DNA of 64,000 nucleotides from the NCBI GenBank assembly GCA_965219175.1, contig CBDCNI010000001.1, positions 2,170,001 to 2,234,000 of the forward strand. The letters are read 5' to 3'. The stretch's first letter is position 1. Each line of letters starts with the position of its first letter. The position numbers were made by a program, and so were the translations under genes. The stretch comes from JBBPZK01 sp965219175. GTDB taxonomy: Bacteria > Actinomycetota > Rubrobacteria > Rubrobacterales > Rubrobacteraceae. Of this stretch, positions 15,509-23,262 are shown piece by piece. The notes below the pieces were generated by a model. The model ran no database searches and was not told where the DNA came from. It saw only the letters and a program-made list of their open reading frames with translations.

Positions 15509-17018
15509 GCTCTGCCTCGCCTCCTGTTTCGAGCTTCTCCCGACCAGCGCCGAAGTGGGCGAGGAAGTTCGGGGTGACTTCGGTGATCCTGCGGGGCGCC
15601 GGGATGCCGCAAGCCAGCGCGAACACGTTCGAGTCGCTGGCGTGAAGCGAACCGTGGTCGCTCGCCTCGTGGAAGCCCCCGGTGACCTCGCCGAAGGTGT
15701 AGCCCGGCGTCGCGGAGAGAACAACGTCCCCGCAACGCGGCGAGTCGAGGCATCCCCACAACCGCTCCAGCGCGTCCGGGTAATCTCCGTAGCTTATGGA
15801 GCCGTCCGAGACTTCAAGGTCCAGGACTCGGCGGTCTCCACTTAGTTCCCACGAGCGTCCGAAAGCGTCACGTGGTCCTTCGTTTGCTGGCCGGAAGGAG
15901 AGCTTGCCGCCGTGTCCGAGGACCGTTATCCAGCCATCGTCACGCCGGATGGATAAGTCTATTCCGGTGCGGGAGACGAGTTTTTCGGAGATCTCCTCTG
16001 GTGAGGCGGACTCGCTCAGGTACAGTAGGGCGGCCCGACCGTTCGGGACCGCGACGATGCTCGTGCCGAGCTTGAACTGCGCCCTGGCTCCGAAGGAGAT
16101 CCGCTCTCCTGGGATCGTCCGCAGGTCCACGTAGCGCCCGGTCGGCAAGAGCGGGTTGTGGCCGTGGTCGGAGATCGCGAGTATCGCGTACTCTTCCAAC
16201 ATCCGTTCGACCCCGCCACCGGCCTCGAAAATACGGCCGACGTAACCGTCCACCACCGCCACGTGCCGTTTCTGGGCGGCGAGGCCCTTGTGATGGGCGA
16301 TTGAGTCTCCCTTGAAGAAGTAGACCAGGTTGAAGGGTGAGGTCCGCTCCTCGACGAGTGTCGCCCCGACCTCTGCGGCGTACTCGTCGTTTATCCCGAC
16401 CGAGCGGTGAAGGCCGCCGCTCCCCCGCCGCCCGTTGGCGCTCGTCTCGCGGCTGTAGAACAAGTCGCCCATAAAATATTCTTTCGGACCCTGGACGCTG
16501 GATCCCAGATATTTCCCGCCCGCCAGGTAGCCCTCGACGGTCTTCATCCGAACCGGATGCTCGTATGGACCGCGCCGGATCGGGAAGTTCACGCACGCCC
16601 CGTCGTAGCCGAGCTCGTGCAACTTCTCGAAGATCGTCTCCGCCTGCAGGTGGTCCCGGTTCATACGCCAGACGTTGTTATCGAAGACCTTTATAGGGCC
16701 TACTCCGAGGACGGTCTCGGTCTTCGCGCCGTAGACGATCACACGTTCCTCGTCCCGGTCGTACCAGGCGTGTCCGAAGATGCCGCTCTCGGCCGGGGCC
16801 TTGCCGGTGGCGATGGCCGAGGTCGCAGCCGGCGTTATGCTCGGAAAGACCGAGACAGCGTCCCACACCGCCTCGCCCTTCTCCGCCAGCGCCCCGAGGT
16901 TCGGCGCCTCGCCGTCCCGGATGGCCGCCTTGAGGACATCGGGACGAAGACCGTCGATCACCAGTAGAAGCGCCGGTTTGACGAGCTTACCGCTATCAGT
17001 TCCATTTATTCCAACCAA
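15495..17018 (-). CDS. alkaline phosphatase superfamily protein (nucleotide pyrophosphatase/phosphodiesterase type)
   Basis: Metal-dependent phosphodiesterase of the AP superfamily. Near the N-terminus it has the metal-binding LLLVIDGLRPDV and, about residue 60, the nucleophile loop SVFPSITPAATSAIATGK with a threonine nucleophile. Later metal ligands fit DSIAHHKGLAA, VDGYVGR and ILAISDHGHNPL. The 507-aa length suits this branch. No signal peptide is visible, so a cytoplasmic location is likely. The substrate (nucleotide, phospholipid or cofactor) cannot be deduced. The downstream membrane-protein gene overlaps it. Confidence 0.85.
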   Translation of the reverse strand: MVGINGTDSGKLVKPALLLVIDGLRPDVLKAAIRDGEAPNLGALAEKGEAVWDAVSVFPSITPAATSAIATGKAPAESGIFGHAWYDRDEERVIVYGAKTETVLGVGPIKVFDNNVWRMNRDHLQAETIFEKLHELGYDGACVNFPIRRGPYEHPVRMKTVEGYLAGGKYLGSSVQGPKEYFMGDLFYSRETSANGRRGSGGLHRSVGINDEYAAEVGATLVEERTSPFNLVYFFKGDSIAHHKGLAAQKRHVAVVDGYVGRIFEAGGGVERMLEEYAILAISDHGHNPLLPTGRYVDLRTIPGERISFGARAQFKLGTSIVAVPNGRAALLYLSESASPEEISEKLVSRTGIDLSIRRDDGWITVLGHGGKLSFRPANEGPRDAFGRSWELSGDRRVLDLEVSDGSISYGDYPDALERLWGCLDSPRCGDVVLSATPGYTFGEVTGGFHEASDHGSLHASDSNVFALACGIPAPRRITEVTPNFLAHFGAGREKLETGGEAEHGVF

Positions 17019-17205
17019 AGTCCTTATATTCTAGCCGCAAGGAGCCTCCAATAGTGTGAGCCCGTCGCCCTCTCTTTCTCCCCCGGCGGATAAAAATAGG
17101 CTCTACTAACCGTCATCTTTGTGCTCCGGGCCAAAGACCGTTGGCAGATTGTCCGGTACTCTTCCCCGAAACAAGCAGACTGATTTAAGGATTGGGTGCT
17201 TGCTA

Positions 17206-17235
17206 TTGCGTTTCATCTTGGGCAAGGCGTAGAAT
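17206..17235 (+). promoter_or_regulatory. candidate promoter of the APC permease gene
   Basis: TTGCGT (17206-17211) and TAGAAT (17230-17235) are separated by 18 nt and lie about 37 nt before the permease ATG. The match is fair. The rest of the 17019-17271 interval shows no gene. Confidence 0.35.
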
Positions 17236-17271
17236 GCACTCCGTTAAAGGATCGTAAAAAAGGGGGCGAAG

Positions 17272-19164
17272 ATGGCAGAAGAATCCGGTAGGGATAGGGG
17301 CAGAGAGTTTCAAGAGTCCGACAGCAGGCTTAGACGGGACCTGTCTTTCCAGCAGTTGTTCTTTATCTCGTTCGGCAGCATCATCGGTTCCGGGTGGCTG
17401 TTTGCAACTTTGCGGGCCGGCTCCGTGACCGGGCCTTCGGCGATCCTCTCCTGGATCATCGGCGCGGTCCTGGTTATATTCATAGCCCTGAACTACGCCG
17501 AGGTCTCGTGCATGATTCCACGCAGCGGCGCGGTTGTACGATACCCACACATGACACACGGAGGCTTCCTCGGCTTCATCATGAGCTGGGCGTTCATGCT
17601 CGCTACCGTTACGGTTACCGCCATCGAGGCAGAAGCCGTCGTGACGTACGCTTCGGGTTACGTGAAGAACTGGACCGGCATAGAACTGACTACCGTCGCC
17701 CAGGACGTTACCATCCTCACGGGAGCGGGGATTCTTCTGGCTGTCGTGCTGATGGTCTTCTTCTTCCTGGTCAACGTCTTCGGCGTGAAGTTCTTCGGGA
17801 CATTTAACCAGTACATAACCTGGTGGAAGCTCGCCATTCCGGTGGCTACGTTCTTGATCCTCTTCCTGGCCTTCGACGGCTCCAACTTCACCTCTTACGG
17901 CGGGTTCGCCCCGCGAGGTGTCAGCAACATCTTCAACGCCGTAGCCATCTCGGGGATAGTCTTCTCCTACTTCGGTTTCCGGCAGGGGCTTGACTTCGGC
18001 GGCGAGTCGCAAAACCCCCAGCGAGACATCCCGGCGGCCACGATCTCCTCGGTTTTGGTGGCGGCCGTGATCTACATTTTGCTCCAGATCGGGTTCCTCG
18101 GGGCCATCAACTGGGGCGACGCCGGCCTGAACCCTGGAGACTGGGCGGGTCTTGCGGGAAGCAACTGGGGAGACCAGCCGCTCTTCGCGGCTATCACCGC
18201 CGCCGGACTCGGGGCTCTGGGCCTAATCTTCGGCAGCCTTCTCCTGGTCGACGCCGCCGTCTCGCCGGCTGGGACCGGTTGGATCTACATGGGTGCCTCC
18301 ACGCGGGTCCTCTACGGGATGGCGATGCACGATGACCTTCCACGCCCGCTCACCCGCGTCAGCAACGAGTACCGGATTCCCTGGGTGGCGCTACTCTCCG
18401 CCCTGGTGATAGGGAGTATCTTCTTCCTCCCGCTGCCGGGCTGGTATCTCCTGGTCGAATTCATTACCTCGGCGACTGTTTTCACCTTCGTCATGGGCGC
18501 GCTCCAGCTACAGGTCTTGCGCCGCACCGCCCCGGACCTGGAGCGGCCGTTCTGGCTCAGGGGAGCGAGCATACTCTCGCCTTTGGGCTTCCTGTCGGGA
18601 AGCATGATCTTCTACTGGTCCGGGTTCGGCAGCCTGGAAGGCGTCATACCAGCCGTGCTGACCGGGCTCGCCGTCTACACGTTCTTCCAGGCTCCCGCCC
18701 GAAACCGCATGAGTCGCGGGATGGGTCTCGCGATAGGCATTCCGTTCCTGGTGATCTGGCTGGTCACCCAGTATTTCGGACCCGTGGGACAGGACAGCCT
18801 GCCTTTCCTCGTCTACTTCTTCCTCAGCCTGGCGGAAGTTCTAGTGTTTATCGGGGTTGTCTATGTAGTCTCAACCGACGAAGGCAAGCGCGAGGTAAAC
18901 GCAGCCTGGTGGGTAATATTCATGACGTTTGCCCTGTTCCTGCTCTCCTACTACGGCTCCTACAACTCCGACGTATTCCCCAACAACCCCCCGATAGCTT
19001 TCCCGTGGGACAACTTGATCGCTGCGGTGATCGGGATCATCGCCTACTACTGGGGCGTCGCCAGCGGCTTCGAGACCCAGGATATAAAGGACATAAAAGC
19101 AACCGGCTCCGGCCTCGTCCCGACAGCAGAGGAAGAGCAGGAAGACCTGAACCTGGCGACCTGA
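17272..19164 (+). CDS. APC superfamily amino acid permease
   Basis: Proton- or exchange-driven transporter in the cytoplasmic membrane. After a polar N-terminus, LSFQQLFFISFGSIIGSGWL opens the first helix with the GSIIGSGW substrate-binding break typical of APC transporters; helix 6 includes SGIVFSYFGFRQGLDFGGE. About 14 hydrophobic segments fit the 630-aa length, longer than the usual 450-500 because of extra C-terminal helices. The C-terminus is acidic (EEEQEDL). ATG 17272 follows an AGGGGG stretch. It stands alone, so the substrate is unknown. Confidence 0.9.
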   Translation: MAEESGRDRGREFQESDSRLRRDLSFQQLFFISFGSIIGSGWLFATLRAGSVTGPSAILSWIIGAVLVIFIALNYAEVSCMIPRSGAVVRYPHMTHGGFLGFIMSWAFMLATVTVTAIEAEAVVTYASGYVKNWTGIELTTVAQDVTILTGAGILLAVVLMVFFFLVNVFGVKFFGTFNQYITWWKLAIPVATFLILFLAFDGSNFTSYGGFAPRGVSNIFNAVAISGIVFSYFGFRQGLDFGGESQNPQRDIPAATISSVLVAAVIYILLQIGFLGAINWGDAGLNPGDWAGLAGSNWGDQPLFAAITAAGLGALGLIFGSLLLVDAAVSPAGTGWIYMGASTRVLYGMAMHDDLPRPLTRVSNEYRIPWVALLSALVIGSIFFLPLPGWYLLVEFITSATVFTFVMGALQLQVLRRTAPDLERPFWLRGASILSPLGFLSGSMIFYWSGFGSLEGVIPAVLTGLAVYTFFQAPARNRMSRGMGLAIGIPFLVIWLVTQYFGPVGQDSLPFLVYFFLSLAEVLVFIGVVYVVSTDEGKREVNAAWWVIFMTFALFLLSYYGSYNSDVFPNNPPIAFPWDNLIAAVIGIIAYYWGVASGFETQDIKDIKATGSGLVPTAEEEQEDLNLAT

Positions 19165-19200
19165 GCCGAAACAAAACATCCTCAAAGCGAGGAGCTTCAC

Positions 19201-19231
19201 GCGGCCCGGCTGGTTTCTACCGCCGGGCCGC
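19201..19231. terminator. GC-rich hairpin downstream of the APC permease
   Basis: GCGGCCCGGC (19201-19210) pairs perfectly with GCCGGGCCGC (19222-19231) around an 11-nt loop, 37 nt after the permease stop. No T run follows, so termination may need a factor. The remaining part of 19165-19456 shows no supported gene. Confidence 0.55.
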
Positions 19232-19456
19232 ACTCGTAACTATCGCGGAAAGAGCCCTTTCCTGCATCGAGAAGTTTTCCGGGTCGAACCCGGCAACGGC
19301 AAGTAGAATTTCGGTTCGAGGTCGAATTCACAAACGATATCCAGCAGAAGATGTCTCTGTCTCCCGAGATTCCGAAGTTGCACGCTACCGCGCACTACTG
19401 AAACTACCCTTTATTGCAGGCGTCGAAAAATCGAGAACGCCGGACGTTTAAGGCTC

Positions 19457-20440
19457 TTATGGCGAAGACGGCTGTTGTTGACCAGCGCCTCCACCGGATG
19501 GGGCCGGCGCTGCGGGCGGCTGAGAAGGTTGCTGCGCCGGCGGTTGTTGCGCAGGCGGTTGCTGCACCGGCGGCGACGCCCCACCGGGAGCAGGCTGCGC
19601 GGGTTGAGACGGCTGTGCGGGTTGTCCCGGCGAGGGCTGGGCGGGGGGCTGCCCCGGAGCCGGTTGCTGCCCCGGAGCCGGTTGCTGCCCCGGAGCCGGT
19701 TGCTGCCCCGGAGTTGGCTGTTGTACCGGTGGCGGCTGTCCCGGTGCGGGTTGGGCGGGTTGAGACTGTTGTTGTCCCGGCACGGGCTGCGGTGCGCTCT
19801 GGTTGTTGGAACCGGGTATCAAGTTCTCGAATAAGCCTTTCGGCTGATCCTGGGTAGAAGTCGTCGCGGGGACTGAAGCGGGACTTGCTTTCGACCGGGC
19901 GAGAAATACGGAAGGTTCCGCCCCGGCGCCCGTGTTCGAGCCGCCGACGTGAACACCTGCCACGGCCCCCGCGGGGCAAGTTCCCCAGAACCCGCAGGAG
20001 AGGCTGTTGCCTATGGCGGCCTCGGCGAAGGTCACTACAGCCATCCCGATCACGAACGCTCCTATCGCGGCTACGGCTCCCCGAACCAGGATGGAACGCC
20101 TTCTGTACTGGGGAAGGTAGGAGAACCAACTCAAGGCGTTTCGGAGACGGACGAAGAAATTGTGCCGTAACTCCGGCCCGCCGAAAGAGCCTCCAGTCTT
20201 GCGAAGGTTGACCCGCGAACGCAACTTGCTCGGGACCTCTCTGGCCTTACCAGCGGCGCTCTCGAAGTACGCCCTCAAGATGGCCGACCCTCCGGTGATG
20301 ATCATGGTAGTGAGCGCCGCCCCCAAAAGCGTCCCCGCAACCCCGAACTTCGAGGTCACAACAGCCGCCATGGTAGACGCCAGCCCGGCCGACATCACCG
20401 CGCTGCCACTCACCGTAGCCTGTTGCCTACCGTCACTCAT
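19457..20440 (-). CDS. membrane protein with Pro/Gln-rich repetitive tail
   Basis: 327 aa. Residues 1-60 include a glycine/alanine-rich hydrophobic stretch (VVTSKFGVAGTLLGAALTTM); a basic cytoplasmic segment follows, then a membrane helix around residues 118-145 (GAVAAIGAFVIGMAVVTFAE). Residues 205-327 are almost only Pro, Gln, Ala and Gly, with PGQQPA repeated several times, like extended cell-wall-spanning regions. The tail is coded by imperfect 18-nt repeats. No enzymatic domain is seen. A surface or wall-spanning role is a guess from composition. Confidence 0.65.
   Translation of the reverse strand: MSDGRQQATVSGSAVMSAGLASTMAAVVTSKFGVAGTLLGAALTTMIITGGSAILRAYFESAAGKAREVPSKLRSRVNLRKTGGSFGGPELRHNFFVRLRNALSWFSYLPQYRRRSILVRGAVAAIGAFVIGMAVVTFAEAAIGNSLSCGFWGTCPAGAVAGVHVGGSNTGAGAEPSVFLARSKASPASVPATTSTQDQPKGLFENLIPGSNNQSAPQPVPGQQQSQPAQPAPGQPPPVQQPTPGQQPAPGQQPAPGQQPAPGQPPAQPSPGQPAQPSQPAQPAPGGASPPVQQPPAQQPPAQQPSQPPAAPAPSGGGAGQQQPSSP
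19660..19715 (-). repeat. 18-nt tandem repeats coding for PGQQPA
   Basis: About three near-identical copies of the unit with core GGTTGCTGCCCCGGAGCC lie in tandem inside the Pro/Gln-rich gene, with degenerate copies on both sides. Repeat number is likely to vary between strains. Confidence 0.8.
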
Positions 20441-20746
20441 GGTCCTAGACTACCAGCCCCACCAGCCCGTTTCAAAAGCTTTTCGTGACGATATCAAAGA
20501 ACAATGCTACGCCACGCTCTCAGCATAAAACAGGCCACACTCGTCAATACCTGAACCCGGATACAACACGCTCACCCACCTCAGAAAGGTAAACCGGAAG
20601 CTGAACAATAGCTCCCCAACAGTGAACTGGCTGTCAATACTCGCGGTGATGGCTATATCTACTCTGGTGGCCGCCCGCGCGGTCGTCCGGGGCTTCTCGG
20701 CCCGCGCGGGTTCCTGAACTCAGCTTGCGGTAACTGCGGGAGAGAT
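20441..20746. other. intergenic region, no convincing gene
   Basis: A plus-strand frame with GTG AAC TGG near 20620 would code for about 31 residues (MNWLSILAVMAISTLVAARA, then a short tail) ending near 20716. It looks like one membrane helix but has no ribosome site. I treat it as unsupported. GCCCGCGCGG and GCCCGCGCGGG repeats near 20672-20708 are the only other structure. Confidence 0.3.
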
Positions 20747-21628
20747 CTAGCCGCGTCCCGGCTTCGTTCCTTCGTAGATGGCGGCCATGTCCTTTTCACC
20801 GTATCCGGCTTCTATGGCCTCGTCGAAGTGGGCGACTACCGCTGCGGCTATGGCGAGGTGAAGGTCGTTGGCTCCTGCGGCGTCGAGGACGAGGCTCGCG
20901 TCTTTGCGCGCCAGCGTCACGGAGAAGCTCGTCGGGAAGTCTTCTTCGATCATCATATTCCCCTTCATCTGCGCGTAAGGCAGGTCGAGAGGACCTCCCT
21001 CGATGGTTTCGAGGAACCGCTGTGGGTCTACTCCCGTGGCGCGGGCGAGGGATATGGTCTCCGCCAACACGCCGAGCAGGCCGACGATCCAACTGTTTAC
21101 AACGAGCTTGAGGCTGCTTCCGCCGCCAGCCTCCCCCAGCCAAACGGTCTTTGGGCCGATGGACTCGAATACGGGCTCGCATTTCTCGCGCAGCTCATCC
21201 GGGCCGGAAGCCAGCACGATCAACTGCCCTTGCTCGGCCGGCTGCTTCGTCCCCAAGACAGGCGCGTCCACGTAAGCGACACCGCTCTGTTTTGCGAGGC
21301 TCGCGAGCCGTTCGCTCCCCTCGCTACCGACGGTGCTCATCTGGAGCCACACGCCACCGTCAGCGAGCGCGGAGAGAGTGCCACCCTCCCCGACGACACT
21401 CTCGATCACGCCCGCGTCGGCGAGCATGGTCAACAAGAAGTCAGCCCCGTCGGCGGCTTCGGCGGCGGAGTCAGTGACCGTCACCCCGTCCCCGGCAAGC
21501 GGCTCGGCCTTCTCCCGCGAGCGGTTCCACGCCCGCACCTCCATACCGGCAGCGAGCAGGTTGCGGGCCATCGCCGCCCCCATTATCCCGGTCCCGAGAA
21601 CGGCGACCGAAGTCTTATTGTCAGCCAT
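20747..21628 (-). CDS. NAD(P)-dependent beta-hydroxyacid dehydrogenase family oxidoreductase
   Basis: Family includes 3-hydroxyisobutyrate dehydrogenase, tartronate semialdehyde reductase and GLYR1-like succinic semialdehyde reductases. The 293-aa protein starts with VAVLGTGIMGAAMARNL and the Arg-Ser after AWNR suggests NADP. The substrate motif usually DAPVSGG reads DAPVLGTKQPAE, and the catalytic lysine lies in GGGSSLKLVVNSW. Those substitutions resemble the GLYR-like branch. It is a single gene; substrate unassigned. ATG at 21628, upstream frame not extended. Confidence 0.88.
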   Translation of the reverse strand: MADNKTSVAVLGTGIMGAAMARNLLAAGMEVRAWNRSREKAEPLAGDGVTVTDSAAEAADGADFLLTMLADAGVIESVVGEGGTLSALADGGVWLQMSTVGSEGSERLASLAKQSGVAYVDAPVLGTKQPAEQGQLIVLASGPDELREKCEPVFESIGPKTVWLGEAGGGSSLKLVVNSWIVGLLGVLAETISLARATGVDPQRFLETIEGGPLDLPYAQMKGNMMIEEDFPTSFSVTLARKDASLVLDAAGANDLHLAIAAAVVAHFDEAIEAGYGEKDMAAIYEGTKPGRG

Positions 21629-21698
21629 CTTTCTTCCTTTCTATCGGGCTTTACGCGCTCCCTGATTCTACCCGCGAGGCCTCCGGGGACAAACGATT

Positions 21699-21810
21699 CT
21701 AGTCGCGCCGGACGACGCCTTCGCGCCAGGCGTAGATGGCGACCCCTACCGGTCGACGAGGCGGAGCTTGCCGAAGATATTCGAGACGTGGCTCTTAACG
21801 GTCTTCCCGC
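21699..21810 (-). pseudogene. decayed 3' fragment of a LuxR-type response regulator
   Basis: This stretch strongly resembles the end of the intact regulator gene at 22609-23262. Read on the minus strand it gives KTVKSHVSNIFGKLRLVDR, then a frameshift and stop, then in another frame VAIYAWREGVVRRD and TAG. It has no start and covers only the helix-turn-helix end. It is either the relic of a paralogous regulator or a partial duplication. The vapBC pair lies between it and the intact copy. Confidence 0.8.
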
Positions 21811-21851
21811 CCAAATTGGCAGGCTGTATCTCTATAAACACGTCCTGCTAT

Positions 21852-21878
21852 CATTACGCTAGCGCTACATACGTAATG
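21852..21878. promoter_or_regulatory. inverted repeat upstream of vapB, candidate operator
   Basis: CATTACG (21852-21858) and CGTAATG (21872-21878) form a 7-bp inverted repeat with a 13-nt spacer, ending 17 nt before the vapB start. Antitoxins of this type usually repress their own promoter through such sites. Confidence 0.5.
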
Positions 21879-21895
21879 TCGTAAGGAGATAAGAG

Positions 21896-22186
21896 GTGCG
21901 CCAGACACAGGTTCAGTTAACCGAAGAACAGGCTCTTGTTTTGGAGGAGTTGGGACGAGAACTCCACGTTTCCAGGGCGGAATTGGTGAGGCGAGCCGTG
22001 GATCTACTTTTAGCCGACGAGACAACGGGACGAGTGTTGGCAAAACGCCGCCAACGTGCGTTGACCATTGCCGGGAGTTTCAGGTCGGGTGGAAAAGATG
22101 CTGCGCGCAGGCACGACGAAGCGCTGGCTGATGCGTTCGCCGAGAAAGAGTCGAAATCTGGCTGGCGCGTGGAAGAGAGAGGTTGA
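21896..22186 (+). CDS. ribbon-helix-helix antitoxin (VapB/CopG type)
   Basis: 96-aa protein starting at GTG 21896 with AAGGAG 7 nt upstream. The N-terminal 45 residues (RQTQVQLTEEQALVLEELGR, then SRAELVRRAVDLLL) have the strand-helix-helix pattern of CopG-like DNA-binding antitoxins. The charged C-terminal half (KRRQRALTIAGSF and following) is the probable toxin-binding part. Its stop overlaps the start of the PIN toxin gene. It is intact although the partner is broken. Confidence 0.8.
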   Translation: MRQTQVQLTEEQALVLEELGRELHVSRAELVRRAVDLLLADETTGRVLAKRRQRALTIAGSFRSGGKDAARRHDEALADAFAEKESKSGWRVEERG

Positions 22187-22581
22187 GCGTCTTCGTAGAT
22201 ACTTCGGCCTTCTACGCGGTTTTGGATGCGGACGATGAGGAGCACCTGGCAGCAACGCGAGCATGGGAAAGTCTCGTCAAGTCCGAGGAAGCGCTATTTA
22301 CGAGCAACTACGTGCTGGTCGAGACACTAACTATACTACAGAATCGGCTCGGGGTCGAAGCTGTAAGGGCTTTCGAGGACGCTGTGGCCCCGCTACTGCG
22401 GGTGTTGTAGCTGGATGAGGAGACACACCGGCAAGCCGTTTCAGCCGTTCTCACGGCGGGACGCCGTAGGCTCAGCCTCGTGGATTGCTCCAGCTTCGTG
22501 CAAATGCGCCGCCACGGGCTCGACTCCGCATTTGCTTTCGACCACCACTTCTCCGAGCAAGGTTTCACGACTGTGGTTTGA
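22183..22581 (+). pseudogene. PIN-domain toxin (VapC type) interrupted by an in-frame TAG
   Basis: Starting at TTG 22183 the frame gives a typical PIN start VFVDTSAFYAVLDADDEEH with the first catalytic Asp, then NYVLVETL with the conserved Glu. At 22408-22410 a TAG follows RVL; the same frame then continues LDEETHRQAV, SLVDCSSFVQMRRHGLDSAF and FDHHFSEQGF to a TGA at 22579-22581. Many PIN toxins of this branch have Trp at this place, so TGG to TAG is the likely change. The stop removes the two C-terminal acidic catalytic residues, so the toxin should be inactive unless read through. Confidence 0.85.
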
Positions 22582-22608
22582 GTCGCCGGGGACCGCCGGT
22601 TCCGACTC

Positions 22609-23262
22609 TCAGTCGCGCCGGACGACGCCTTCGCGCCAGGCGTAGACGGCGGCCTGGGTCCGATCTGCCAAGTGGAGCTTGCCGAGAATGTTCGAGACGT
22701 GGCTCTTGACGGTCTTCTCGCTGACGTAGAGCCGACCGGCGATCTTGGCGTTGCTCAACCCTTCGGCGATGAGCTTCAAGACTTCGAGTTCCCTGTCGGA
22801 GAGCTCCTGGAAGACGTTCGGCTCCTCGCGCCGGGCGCCGTGAAGCTCGCGGACGACACGGGCGGCGACACGCGGATGGAGCACCGCCTCTCCGGAAGCC
22901 GCTTTGCGGACGGCGCCGGCCAGCTCTTCCGGGCCTATTTCTTTCAGGATGTAGGAGAGGGCGCCGGCCCGGATCGCGGGGAAGATATGTTCGTCGTCGT
23001 GGTAGGAGGTCAGGATCACGACGCTCGTGCGCGGCGAGTTGGCGGTCAGGCGGCGGGTCGTCTCGACACCGTCCATACCAGGCATTATGAGGTCCACGAG
23101 CGCCACGTCCGGGGCGTGCTCAGCGGCGAGCTTCACCGCCTCTTCCCCGCTCCCCGCCTCTGCGACCACACTGAGACCGGGCTGAGTTTCGAGGAAAGCC
23201 CGCACCCCCTGACGCACGAGTGCGTGATCGTCGACCAGCAGGACTGTTATCGGTTCGCTCAT
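22609..23262 (-). CDS. NarL/LuxR-family response regulator
   Basis: 217-aa two-domain regulator. The receiver begins ITVLLVDDHALVRQGVRAFL, and the phosphoacceptor is the Asp in ALVDLIMPGMDG (about residue 57), with the conserved Thr/Ser in VVILTSYHDDE and Lys in SYILKEIG. The C-terminal LuxR-type HTH runs from LSDRELEVLKLIAEGLSN to KLHLADRTQAAVY. Its start overlaps the end of the sensor kinase gene by 4 nt (ATGA), so the pair is translationally coupled. Target genes unknown. Confidence 0.95.
   Translation of the reverse strand: MSEPITVLLVDDHALVRQGVRAFLETQPGLSVVAEAGSGEEAVKLAAEHAPDVALVDLIMPGMDGVETTRRLTANSPRTSVVILTSYHDDEHIFPAIRAGALSYILKEIGPEELAGAVRKAASGEAVLHPRVAARVVRELHGARREEPNVFQELSDRELEVLKLIAEGLSNAKIAGRLYVSEKTVKSHVSNILGKLHLADRTQAAVYAWREGVVRRD

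Noticed and set aside
19404..20129. 241-codon minus-strand frame over the Pro/Gln-rich gene
   Set aside because: Frame-shifted reading of the same repeats; the 327-residue frame with membrane helices is the better gene.
21699..22720. Composite transposon bounded by the regulator duplication
   Set aside because: No transposase, no terminal inverted repeats and no short target duplications; the duplicated part is a plain coding segment.
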